From JBEBXQ01 sp040391535 (GTDB taxonomy: Bacteria; Bacteroidota; Bacteroidia; Cytophagales; Spirosomataceae): a DNA stretch of 7,643 nucleotides. Below the pieces are notes generated by a model that worked only from the letters and a program-made list of their open reading frames with translations, made no database searches and was not told where the DNA came from. The translations under genes and the position numbers were made by a program. The stretch is from positions 1 to 7,643 of the forward strand of contig JBEBXQ010000172.1 of assembly GCA_040391535.1 (NCBI GenBank). Reading direction: 5' to 3'. Shown piece by piece: positions 1-6,723 of the stretch; position 1 is the first letter of the stretch, and each line of letters begins with the position of its first letter.

Positions 1-171
1 CGCAGTCCGGAAATCGGATTACCTGCTCAGGAACCCGGGCATATCAGAGGTAATCCCGGTCAGAAAGACTCCTATCTCTACTTTAATCTTACAGTACAAA
101 GGGTCATCTGGACGAAACAAATGGCAAAAGAGAGAAAAGCAACGCGTATTACAAAAAAGAACATTCCCTAA
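1..171 (+). CDS. C-terminal fragment of a probable outer-membrane beta-barrel protein (5' end outside the window)
   Basis: Frame 1 is open from the window edge to a TAA at 169-171, giving 56 residues. The fragment contains RGNPGQKDSYLYFNLTVQ, followed by a basic tail with several Lys and Arg that ends in KKNIP. A Gly-Asn-Pro turn, a Lys-Asp pair and then an alternating Tyr/Phe/Leu/Val strand is the usual way the last hairpin of Bacteroidota outer-membrane barrels of the DUF6089/PorT-like kind looks, so I read it as the closing strands of such a barrel. That assignment comes from memory of the family pattern, not from a search. The basic extension after the last strand is unusual for a barrel closed by an aromatic C-terminal residue. 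The stop overlaps the stop of the convergent DUF72 gene. That the frame is coding is fairly likely; the family is only a suggestion. Confidence 0.55.
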   Translation, partial: RSPEIGLPAQEPGHIRGNPGQKDSYLYFNLTVQRVIWTKQMAKERKATRITKKNIP

Positions 172-1046
172 TCGGCCAGGCCTTTCGGAACCTGCAGATT
201 CAGTCCGTATTTTTTATTGAGCAAATCAATAAAATAAGCCGCCAGCAATGGAGATTCCTTTTCCATATTCTGATGGATAAAGAAATAAATTTTCTTCAAA
301 CCCGCGTCCGTCCAGTCGCCAAGCCTTTCTACCCAATCGTCCAACCGCGTGTAATCACTGGGTACATTGGCACCGTTATACCGAATAAAGGCCGTATCGG
401 ATGTCAGCCGCATATGAAGAAGATCACGCCGGCCTGCGGTATCTGTAATGACGTGTGTAAGGTTTTTACTTTCAAGCAATTCATATAACAGTTCACTTTC
501 CCAGCTTCCGTCGTACCACCCTTTATGCCTTAATTCAAGCGCCAGCGGAAAACCATCCGGCCAGGCCGACAGATAATCTCTGAGATCTTCCCATCTTTTA
601 GGACCGAAATTATCCGGCAGCTGTAGAAAAAGCATTCCCAGTTTACCCTCCAGGTGCGCGATGACATCCAGAAAGCGGTCTGTTGGTTCCTGCGCATCCT
701 TCAGCCTTTTCCAATGACTGACCGACTGATGTATTTTCGGAAAAAACCTGAAACTGTCCGGAGTTTTTTGCTTCCACTGATGCATGGTTTCTACTGAAAA
801 ATTACTGTAAAAGGTAGCATTTAATTCAATGCTGTTAAACTGCGTGGCATAATACTCCAGTTCATCCTTCACACCACGCGGATAAAAGTTTTTAAGGTCT
901 GTCCGGTTCCATTTAGCACAACCCACATAAACGCTGAGCGGGATTTTTTCCTTATTTCCTTTTTCCAATATCAGTTTTGTTCCCAGGTGATCAGGGGGCA
1001 GGATATATTCAAAATCCTCAGGATTGTCTAATTTACCGAACTTCAT
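168..1046 (-). CDS. DUF72 family protein (YecE-like, TIM-barrel fold)
   Basis: This 292-residue protein belongs to the DUF72/YecE family. Its members adopt a TIM-barrel-like fold, and their biochemical role is not established. Numbering from the chosen ATG, the visible family blocks are VYVGCAKW (39-46, the first strand, GTSGW in many relatives), FNSIELNATFY (70-80), the PKIHQSVSH block (103-111), LFLQLPDNF (139-147), ALELRHKGWYD (169-179), FIRYNG (220-225) and the C-terminal YFFIHQNMEKESP block (254-266). No signal peptide or membrane segment is visible, so it should be cytoplasmic. The frame stays open to a TTG at 1077-1079, but the ATG at 1044-1046 is preferred: it gives MKFGKLDN, and the extra 11 residues look like leader translated by chance. 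There is no Shine-Dalgarno sequence, as is common in this phylum. About 38 residues precede the first barrel strand. The gene is convergent with the fragment at 1-171 and divergent from the OmpA gene. Confidence 0.9.
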   Translation of the reverse strand: MKFGKLDNPEDFEYILPPDHLGTKLILEKGNKEKIPLSVYVGCAKWNRTDLKNFYPRGVKDELEYYATQFNSIELNATFYSNFSVETMHQWKQKTPDSFRFFPKIHQSVSHWKRLKDAQEPTDRFLDVIAHLEGKLGMLFLQLPDNFGPKRWEDLRDYLSAWPDGFPLALELRHKGWYDGSWESELLYELLESKNLTHVITDTAGRRDLLHMRLTSDTAFIRYNGANVPSDYTRLDDWVERLGDWTDAGLKKIYFFIHQNMEKESPLLAAYFIDLLNKKYGLNLQVPKGLAD

Positions 1047-1375
1047 AAATAAAGAGATTAAGTACAAGGATAAAGCCAAAAAGATTGTTGGTTGAAATTT
1101 AGGAAAAACTCAACCAAATAAGCCTGTTTATCAGGAAATAAATCACATATAAGACACTTCAAATTCACCATTATCTTCAGAAACCATTATTCTATCAGCT
1201 ATAAAAAATCCAATAAATAAAAGTTAACCAAGAAAGGAAATTTCAGTACAAAAAGTGTAATTCAAACATTCGATCTCTAATTACCTTGTACAACAGATAC
1301 CTCCATCATGGACAACATCCGATCTGGCTACAGGGTTAAATTAATCTACACTCCATTTATATTCTCAGAATATTC

Positions 1376-1425
1376 ATATTTGCACAAACCCTCATTCTGG
1401 TAAATCTTCTATATTTGCAAAAACC
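1376..1425 (+). repeat. 15-bp direct repeat, 14/15 identical, 35-bp period
   Basis: ATATTTGCACAAACC (1376-1390) and ATATTTGCAAAAACC (1411-1425) differ at one base and are spaced 35 bp start to start, which is roughly three helical turns plus a little. Each copy contains TATTTGC, the core of a Bacteroidota -7 element. They may be two promoter cores, or a paired binding site for a regulator of the downstream OmpA gene. The sequence does not decide between these. Confidence 0.5.
1410..1417 (+). promoter_or_regulatory. Candidate -7 element (TATATTTG) of the OmpA-family gene
   Basis: TATATTTG matches the Bacteroidota primary-sigma -7 consensus TAnnTTTG at all fixed positions. It lies about 70 bp before the ATG at 1489, so a transcript starting just downstream would have a leader of about 60-65 nt. 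No TTG/TTTG -33 box is seen at the usual 19-21 bp spacing. The nearest upstream TTTG (1379-1382) is 27 bp away, which is too far, so the call rests on the -7 match alone. Confidence 0.4.
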
Positions 1426-1488
1426 TTTCTGATGATCTGATCTGTCTGAACTAAAGGTTGATTTTAATTGAATAAAAAATAAAAATCC

Positions 1489-2850
1489 ATGAAAATTAAA
1501 AACCAGTATTTTTTTCTTACCATACCAGCTGCAACTCTAACTTTATTACAACCCAACACTTCAGAAGGACAAGTATTAAGACGACTAGAACAGAAGGTAA
1601 TACAAAAAGTAGACCGTAAAGTAGATCAAACTATAGATAAAGGTTTAGATAAACTGGAAAAGACCGTGTCCGGAGATAATAAACCGGATAAAAAAACGGA
1701 CGGGCAACCCGGCCAGCCCCACCCCGTTGCTACCGAACCCATTCAGGAAACAGCCAGTTCTGTATCTGCAGAACCAGCACAACCTGCCGGCACTGCAAAT
1801 ACAGAACTGTTTAAGCGATACGAGAAATTTGATTTTATTCCGGGAGAACATATTATCGCATTTGATGATTATTCCCAGGATCCTATCGGACAACCTCCAA
1901 TGAAGTGGAATTTTGAGGGAACAGCAGAAGTTACATCCCTGATCAGTACTGAGCAAAAATGGGTCGCACTGGCCGGTGAGTACAATATCTTCTATCCGGA
2001 TTTCATCAAAGTGCTTCCGGAAAACTTCACGCTTGAATTTGATGCCGCTGTAAATGCTGACTACAGTGGGTATGGAATTGCGATGTATTTTCTGAACAGG
2101 GAACCGGAAACCTATAGAAGTTCAAATCCGTTTTTAAAAAATGATTATTTGCATCCTAAGGGCTATTTACAATTAGAATTACGACCCATATCATCCAATA
2201 ATGGCAGCACTGGTGACTTTTCCTATAATTTTCGGTATGAAGGCATGGAAGCTCATACAAGAAATGATAATGTCCCTGCATTTTCAAGAGATATTAACCG
2301 CAAAGTCAGAATCTCAATCTGCCGGCAGAATCAACGATTAATACTCTACGTAGACCACACCAAAGTGTGGGACTTACCTCGTGCATTTGCCTCTGGCCTG
2401 AATTATAATACCTTCATGCTTGAAACCAAGTCCAATAAGCCGTTTTATATTGGTGGATTAAGGTTAGCTGAAGGCCGACCGGACATGCGGGCCCAATTCA
2501 TTAAAGACGGAACATTCAGTACATCAGGTATTCATTTTGATTTAAACTCAGCGAATGTAAAACCAGAATCCTTTGGAATATTAAAGGAAATAGCTACAGT
2601 GTTACAGTCCAGCCATGATGCTAAAATCGCTATCATCGGACATACTGATTCCGATGGAGATGAAGATTATAACCAAAAACTGTCACTCGCACGCGCCATC
2701 TCTGTAAAAAAGATGCTGGAAGAACAATTTGGTATTAATCCTGAAAATTTCCAGGTCGAAGGCAAGGGTAGTTCCGCACCGGTGGCCGATAATAACACAT
2801 CAGAAGGAAAAGCCGGCAACAGAAGAGTGGAGTTTAAGAAAATCATCTGA
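1489..2850 (+). CDS. OmpA-family peptidoglycan-binding envelope protein with central jelly-roll-like domain
   Basis: This is a 453-residue exported protein. Residues 1-28 are a signal peptide (basic start, hydrophobic stretch, then a SEGQ end) with no lipobox. Residues ~29-60 form an amphipathic, heptad-like helix rich in Lys/Asp/Val (repeated KVDRKVD, KGLDKLEK). Residues ~61-105 are a Pro/Gln/Glu/Ala linker. Residues ~115-330 are beta-rich, begin IAFDDYSQDPIGQPPMKW and contain LYVDHTKVWDLPRAF, resembling a concanavalin/laminin-G-type jelly roll. Residues ~345-453 are an OmpA C-terminal domain with GHTDSDGD (384-391), LSLARA (398-403) and NRRVEF (444-449). Asp387 and Arg402 lie 15 residues apart, matching the pair that binds diaminopimelate in Acinetobacter OmpA (D271/R286). 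It should be a periplasmic or outer-membrane-associated wall anchor. There is no beta-barrel. The jelly-roll ligand is unknown. It appears monocistronic and ends 45 bp before a terminator hairpin. Confidence 0.88.
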   Translation: MKIKNQYFFLTIPAATLTLLQPNTSEGQVLRRLEQKVIQKVDRKVDQTIDKGLDKLEKTVSGDNKPDKKTDGQPGQPHPVATEPIQETASSVSAEPAQPAGTANTELFKRYEKFDFIPGEHIIAFDDYSQDPIGQPPMKWNFEGTAEVTSLISTEQKWVALAGEYNIFYPDFIKVLPENFTLEFDAAVNADYSGYGIAMYFLNREPETYRSSNPFLKNDYLHPKGYLQLELRPISSNNGSTGDFSYNFRYEGMEAHTRNDNVPAFSRDINRKVRISICRQNQRLILYVDHTKVWDLPRAFASGLNYNTFMLETKSNKPFYIGGLRLAEGRPDMRAQFIKDGTFSTSGIHFDLNSANVKPESFGILKEIATVLQSSHDAKIAIIGHTDSDGDEDYNQKLSLARAISVKKMLEEQFGINPENFQVEGKGSSAPVADNNTSEGKAGNRRVEFKKII

Positions 2851-2895
2851 TATATGCGACTGTACCCGGAATATAAATGTCCGTTTCAGCATATT

Positions 2896-2934
2896 TCATT
2901 TAAGCTCAGGGAATAATCTCCTGAGCTTAAATGA
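2896..2934. terminator. Probable bidirectional terminator hairpin between convergent genes
   Basis: TCATTTAAGCTCAGG (2896-2910) pairs perfectly with CCTGAGCTTAAATGA (2920-2934): a 15-bp stem and a 9-nt loop. It sits 45 bp after the OmpA-family stop and 8 bp after the stop of the convergent repeat-protein gene, so it can end both transcripts. Neither side has an immediate T run. On the forward strand the first one is at 2959-2964, about 25 nt downstream, so this is not a textbook U-tract terminator. Confidence 0.75.
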
Positions 2935-2942
2935 CAACATAA

Positions 2943-5525
2943 TCAGTGCTTCATCAGCTTTTTTCTTTCTACAAAACTTTTTCCGGTTATTTCGACAATA
3001 TACATTCCTGAGGCCAGGTTTTGACTACTTATCTGCAGGATTCCCTCCTTACTGAGCGTTCCGTTCTGAAACGAAACCATATATCCTTTCTGGTCAATTA
3101 TTTTAACATAAACCTCTTCAGCAGTACCGTGATTTAATTTCAGGTATACGTCCTCTACCGTTGGGTTAGGATAAATGGTGGTTTTATCCGTATTGGCCAA
3201 CAATTCTTCTGTACCTGTTACAACTTCGTAATGCGGGTTCAAAACAGAAACTTTGTTTTTCACAGGACGCCCTACTAATAAATACTTCAGGGGATAGTTA
3301 AATACAGGAATCATATTTCCTCCATCCTCTGGAGATTCGCCTAAAATACTGTTTTGATCCGTAGGTTGCCCGGTCATCCCTTTGGTGCCATCAACCCATG
3401 TAGCAACCCCATTACCGTTGTGGGAAAACCTATTATAAACAAGATAATCACCGGTTGTTAAAGGAATAAAGGGCGGTAGGGAAGTTCCTAATCCCGTCCC
3501 ATCATACAGATTAATCAGGGAGTTGTTTTCAGTGATTGTACCCGTAACAGGAGCCTGGCCGTTTGCCCATGTAATGGCGTTATACTCAGCAAATTTCTTT
3601 ATGCTGTTGATTACATAATTTCCATTCGTAAGAGGTAAAACAGACAGAATCGTCATATTTTCACCTGATAATGAATTTGAAGCGTTTACTGTACCGGTTG
3701 TTCCGGTACTTCCGTTACCCCACACAACAATACCATCACCTTCGTACTGAGGTAAAGTATGTGCAACATAATTCCCGTTGGTTAGCGGGTACATCGTCAG
3801 GGGAGAAAATACCCCGGAAGTAACAATGCCAACCAGAGAGTTGTCTTCTGAAACTTCTCCGGTTGAACCCTCATTACCTTTTCCCCATGTAACCGCTCCT
3901 TTCCGGTTTCCCCAACCAGGGCTACTGAATACATAATTACCGTTTGTGAGCGCTATAACACCCCCGTCACCGATTTTATCAAAGTCGTTGGTTCCCACAA
4001 AAGAGTTTTGAGCAGAAATTTCTCCCGTCACCGGCCTGCCCGCGCCCACAAAGGTCACCGCACCTCTGTTTTTATTCCAACCGGGAGAACTGACAACGAC
4101 ATTTCCGTTGGTAAGCCGGGTAATAGAAACCGTACCCACCGAACCCTCCGGAGCAACACCTACCAGTGAATTCTGTACTGAAACATTACCAATGGTCCCC
4201 GATTCCCCGTTTCCCCAGGTAACCGCTCCTTTTATACTGCTACTGATAACAGCATAACCGCCACTAGGAAGAGCCACCGTTCTACTCCCCGAAAGCTCGT
4301 TAACAATACTACCAACCAGCGAGTTATGCTCATTAACCTCCCCAACGGTTCCTTTCTGTCCGTCACCCCAGGTAACCGCACCTCTGCCATCATTCCAGTT
4401 GGGGCTGCGAATAACGTAGTGGCCATTGGCAAGTTCCACCAATTCCGGGCCGATCTGATCACCGGATCTGCCACCGACCAGCGAATTGGCCGCATTCACA
4501 AGCCCGGTAATACCCTTTGTCCCGTCAGCCCAGGTAACCGCACCTTTATGCTGATTCCATAACGACGACACCACCACGTAATGATGATTGCTTAAGGCAT
4601 ATACACCATTATTCCCTACCCTGTCGCCACTGTTTGCCCCTGTCAGAGAATTAGAAGAACTGATATAACCTGTTACAGGAGCCCGGGTATCTACAAATGT
4701 TACCGCCCCCCGTTCGTTATTCCAATTATAACTATTCACGACAGCACCGGTATTGTTTTTTAATGGAGTAATCCGTAAGCCCACCTGGTCATCGGGGCGT
4801 TCACCCACCAATGAATTGGCATTGGTTACTTCACCTTTACACGCGGCAAAATCCAATACCGTTACTGCCCCCCTGTTCTGGTTGTAAGCACTGGAAGCCA
4901 TCACTATCTTTTTGTCATTCAATACCAATACCGACTGGCCTATCCTGTCACCGGCATCTGTGCCTGTGAAAGCCGTTTCACGGGTAATGGTTCCTGTCAG
5001 CGGATCCACTGCACTCTTCGCGATGACAGCTCCTCTGTTATTATTCCACCCCGGTATCCTGATCACATAATCCTTATCGGGTAGTACCTGAAGAGAAAGT
5101 GTCCCAATATCCGAAGTCTGAACTCCTACCAGAGAGGTAGATTCATTCACTTCAACCGGGGAATTTACTTTATTATCCAGCAATGTGATAGCTCCTTTCC
5201 CATTACCCCAGAACGGACTGACTACAAATAACCTATTATCGTTTAATAAAAATATACTACTACCGATACGATCATTGGATGTTTTACCTTTCAGGGTAGC
5301 AATGACTTCGAGTGTTTTCCCGTCATAAATAAAAACAGCTCCGATGTCTTCCTTACCATTCTCATCATACATTGGGTCAGTTACAGCAAAATTCCCATCT
5401 GCAAAACAAACTACCGACTGACCAAAAGATTCGCTCCCGGCTGGTCCGTTGATATGAACAACCTGAGCAGAAGCGGAGAAAAAGATACCAGACAACAGAC
5501 AAACGAGGGGTAAAATGCTTTTCAT
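2943..5525 (-). CDS. Secreted DUF5650-like repeat protein with type IX secretion C-terminal sorting domain
   Basis: This is an 860-residue exported protein of unknown function. Residues 1-20 are a clear Sec signal peptide ending in A18-S-A20, with cleavage likely before Gln21. Residues ~31-732 hold about 13 degenerate repeats of 51-57 residues. The repeat pattern is G-D-x-I/V-G, then LTNGNYVV-SSP-x-W-N, then RGAVTWG-x-G, then T-G-x-V and NSLVG. This resembles the repeat Pfam lists as DUF5650; I recall that match and have not searched it. Residues ~733-780 look like a worn 14th unit or cap. Residues ~781-860 are a T9SS type A sorting domain, so the protein should cross the outer membrane and be released or anchored at the surface. 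No enzyme motif is visible. The start is the first ATG before the signal peptide. The lipid kinase gene lies 199 bp upstream on the same strand, probably in a separate transcript. Surface adhesin or ligand-binding propeller is inference. Confidence 0.88.
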   Translation of the reverse strand: MKSILPLVCLLSGIFFSASAQVVHINGPAGSESFGQSVVCFADGNFAVTDPMYDENGKEDIGAVFIYDGKTLEVIATLKGKTSNDRIGSSIFLLNDNRLFVVSPFWGNGKGAITLLDNKVNSPVEVNESTSLVGVQTSDIGTLSLQVLPDKDYVIRIPGWNNNRGAVIAKSAVDPLTGTITRETAFTGTDAGDRIGQSVLVLNDKKIVMASSAYNQNRGAVTVLDFAACKGEVTNANSLVGERPDDQVGLRITPLKNNTGAVVNSYNWNNERGAVTFVDTRAPVTGYISSSNSLTGANSGDRVGNNGVYALSNHHYVVVSSLWNQHKGAVTWADGTKGITGLVNAANSLVGGRSGDQIGPELVELANGHYVIRSPNWNDGRGAVTWGDGQKGTVGEVNEHNSLVGSIVNELSGSRTVALPSGGYAVISSSIKGAVTWGNGESGTIGNVSVQNSLVGVAPEGSVGTVSITRLTNGNVVVSSPGWNKNRGAVTFVGAGRPVTGEISAQNSFVGTNDFDKIGDGGVIALTNGNYVFSSPGWGNRKGAVTWGKGNEGSTGEVSEDNSLVGIVTSGVFSPLTMYPLTNGNYVAHTLPQYEGDGIVVWGNGSTGTTGTVNASNSLSGENMTILSVLPLTNGNYVINSIKKFAEYNAITWANGQAPVTGTITENNSLINLYDGTGLGTSLPPFIPLTTGDYLVYNRFSHNGNGVATWVDGTKGMTGQPTDQNSILGESPEDGGNMIPVFNYPLKYLLVGRPVKNKVSVLNPHYEVVTGTEELLANTDKTTIYPNPTVEDVYLKLNHGTAEEVYVKIIDQKGYMVSFQNGTLSKEGILQISSQNLASGMYIVEITGKSFVERKKLMKH
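2946..3185 (-). other. Type IX secretion C-terminal sorting domain (type A)
   Basis: The last ~80 residues begin TTIYPNPT (YPNP at 785-788). They continue with VYLKLNH, a VYVKIIDQKGYMV strand pair, ISSQNLASGMYIVEI (832-846), and end in a basic tail ERKKLMKH. This order (YPNP, D-xxG turn, LxSGMYxV, short basic end) is the Por secretion tail seen on T9SS cargo. It is normally cleaved during export, with release or attachment to A-LPS. Confidence 0.9.
3330..5435 (-). repeat. About 13 in-frame repeats of ~54 codons within the T9SS cargo gene
   Basis: Unit boundaries, in residues, are 31-83, 84-137, 138-191, 192-244, 245-299, 300-354, 355-408, 409-459, 460-514, 515-569, 570-622, 623-675 and 676-732. 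Units 5-10 are the most regular. The unit at 409-459 is short because it lacks the W-N-x-x-R turn before GAVTW. Units 11-13 keep LTNGNYV but lose the GDxIG start and much of GAVTW, and units 1-3 are also divergent. The 13-mer CCCAGGTAACCGC (reverse strand codes part of GAVTW) occurs exactly at 4214-4226, 4367-4379 and 4529-4541, spaced 153 and 162 bp, which matches 51- and 54-codon units. Confidence 0.85.
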
Positions 5526-5548
5526 TTAAAATAAAGGATGGTAGGGAT

Positions 5549-5578
5549 TAAAGATAAGATTCAGGCTTGCTTTGCAAT
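5549..5578 (-). promoter_or_regulatory. Weak candidate promoter of the T9SS repeat-protein gene
   Basis: Read on the reverse strand, ATTG (5575-5578) is followed after 18 bp by TATCTTTA (5549-5556). The latter matches the Bacteroidota -7 consensus TAnnTTTG except for the final base. A start just downstream would give a leader of about 17 nt before the ATG at 5525. In such A/T-rich DNA this could arise by chance. Confidence 0.3.
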
Positions 5579-5724
5579 ATAATATAATTTATGCCGGCAA
5601 TTGAAAAGTCCTATAATTAATAACCTGCCTTCTATTTGGATCGGTCTTATTTTTCCTGAACTTCATTTTTATACACCATTTAACCCGGGTCAGCTCATAC
5701 AGATCAGAACTCTGCTGCCCTGCT

Positions 5725-6621
5725 TTATTCTGGCACCAGCATCTCCAATACTCCGTTTTTCAGGTATACGCTGATGTCTCCTCCGGTATATTTGAATATC
5801 TCATCATCCACATGGATATCCGTTCCGGGTAATGAAATAATCACTTCCCGGGCTTTTAAATGAGAATAGGCAAAATCATCACCAACTCCGTTAATTCCCG
5901 ATCTGATGTGCTCCAGAAGTTTATCCCGGTGGGTTTCAGAAATAAGCACGACTTCGAGTTCGCCGTCGCCCGGATCGGCATTATCAGCCAGTACCAGATT
6001 GGGCCCGATTGACCGGGTGTTCATTATTTCCACCATTAAATACTCCCCTTCATGCTTTGCTCCGTCGATCACCATAGACACCGGAAATGCTTCGTATTTT
6101 GCTGTAATCTCTTCAAGTGCCTCCAGTGCTTCCAGCAGTTTTTCCTCAATCGTTTCTGCATCTGAATCTTCCTTTTTCTGCATTTTTTTGATCAGTTTAG
6201 GAAAAATACCGGCGCCCATTCCTTCCAGAAAGAACTTCGGCTCCCCCAAACCTTCCACAAAACCAGCGTCTACTTTTCTTAAAACATTAGACGATAATGC
6301 GGCAATAGCCTCCTCAACGCACTGAGGAATCCCCAGCGTTTTGGAAAGATTATTGGCGGTACCCATCGGGATGATACCTATCGGGAACTGGCGGTCTATC
6401 AGTTTTCTGTGTAAAAGCCCTTCCGCTACACGTCTTACGGTTCCGTCCCCTCCTGCAACCAGCAAAATATCAACATCCTCATCAAAGTTTTCCCATCCTT
6501 TTTCTTTGATGGAAACATACTGACATGAGAAACCCTCTTTCTCTACCAGAGACAGCAGTTTATCCCGCCGAAGGCCTTTTTCGCCCGCTTTAGGATTGTG
6601 AAATAATACGGCAGGGATCAT
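5725..6621 (-). CDS. Diacylglycerol kinase-family lipid kinase (YegS/DgkB/LCB5 type)
   Basis: This 298-residue protein is the usual length for a soluble bacterial member of the diacylglycerol/sphingosine kinase superfamily. The family transfers phosphate from ATP to a lipid hydroxyl, often diacylglycerol, at the inner face of the cytoplasmic membrane. Visible motifs are FHNPKAG (7-13), the catalytic/nucleotide-binding GGDGT (57-61), PMGTANNL (85-92), and ADPGDGELEV (215-224) of the C-terminal beta-sandwich. The position where many relatives have a DGE triplet reads VDDE (271-274), so the glycine is replaced by Asp. A charged, probably helical insertion of Lys/Glu residues runs from ~144 to 176. 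The start at 6619-6621 fits, because the first strand leads straight into NPKAG. The substrate cannot be read from the sequence. The gene is divergent from surE across 102 bp and followed by a 199-bp gap without a clear terminator. Confidence 0.88.
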   Translation of the reverse strand: MIPAVLFHNPKAGEKGLRRDKLLSLVEKEGFSCQYVSIKEKGWENFDEDVDILLVAGGDGTVRRVAEGLLHRKLIDRQFPIGIIPMGTANNLSKTLGIPQCVEEAIAALSSNVLRKVDAGFVEGLGEPKFFLEGMGAGIFPKLIKKMQKKEDSDAETIEEKLLEALEALEEITAKYEAFPVSMVIDGAKHEGEYLMVEIMNTRSIGPNLVLADNADPGDGELEVVLISETHRDKLLEHIRSGINGVGDDFAYSHLKAREVIISLPGTDIHVDDEIFKYTGGDISVYLKNGVLEMLVPE

Positions 6622-6723
6622 AAATACGAATGTTTAAATTTTAATAATCTCTATAATAAAATCATACCTGGCATTCTTTTTGCAGACCTCCTGAATAGTA
6701 TTTCAACACAAATCACTCAGGTT

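Larger units (their letters stand above)
1047..1488. other. Divergent intergenic region between the DUF72 and OmpA-family genes
   Basis: This 442-bp, A/T-rich stretch has no convincing gene and should carry the promoters of both flanking genes. It contains an 8-bp inverted repeat TTGGTTGA/TCAACCAA (1088-1095 and 1110-1117, 14-nt loop) in the leader side of the DUF72 gene. It also has a perfect 6-bp hairpin ATATTC-TCA-GAATAT (1359-1373), and two copies of a 15-bp direct repeat (listed separately) nearer the OmpA start. The last ~30 bases before the OmpA ATG are almost only A and T, which is typical of Bacteroidota translation starts. A 31-codon frame at 1308-1403 is judged to be chance. I see no riboswitch-like or structured RNA element. 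Confidence 0.6.

Noticed and set aside
1047..1079. Extension of the DUF72 reading frame by 11 codons to a TTG
   Set aside because: The added residues (MALSLYLISLF if TTG starts) would make a short hydrophobic tip on a cytoplasmic family. The internal ATG at 1044-1046 is a normal start, and no ribosome-binding signal favours the TTG.
1308..1403. 31-codon forward frame (MDNIRSGYRVKL...) in the intergenic region
   Set aside because: It is short, overlaps the promoter-like repeats, has no recognisable motif or leader signal, and its composition looks like translated A/T-rich spacer.
4232..4562. Open frames on both strands inside the repeat-protein gene
   Set aside because: The repeated codons of the real gene hold off stops in the other frames. 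The translations carry no family motif and lie wholly inside the repeats.
5683..5690. Palindrome ACCCGGGT between the lipid kinase and repeat-protein genes
   Set aside because: Eight bases with no loop or T run: too short for a terminator, and expected by chance in a window this long.
5906..6523. Forward-strand frames opposite the lipid kinase gene, rich in Ser
   Set aside because: They are antisense shadows of a gene with clear GGDGT and GTANN motifs; Ser-rich translation is typical of an antisense frame.
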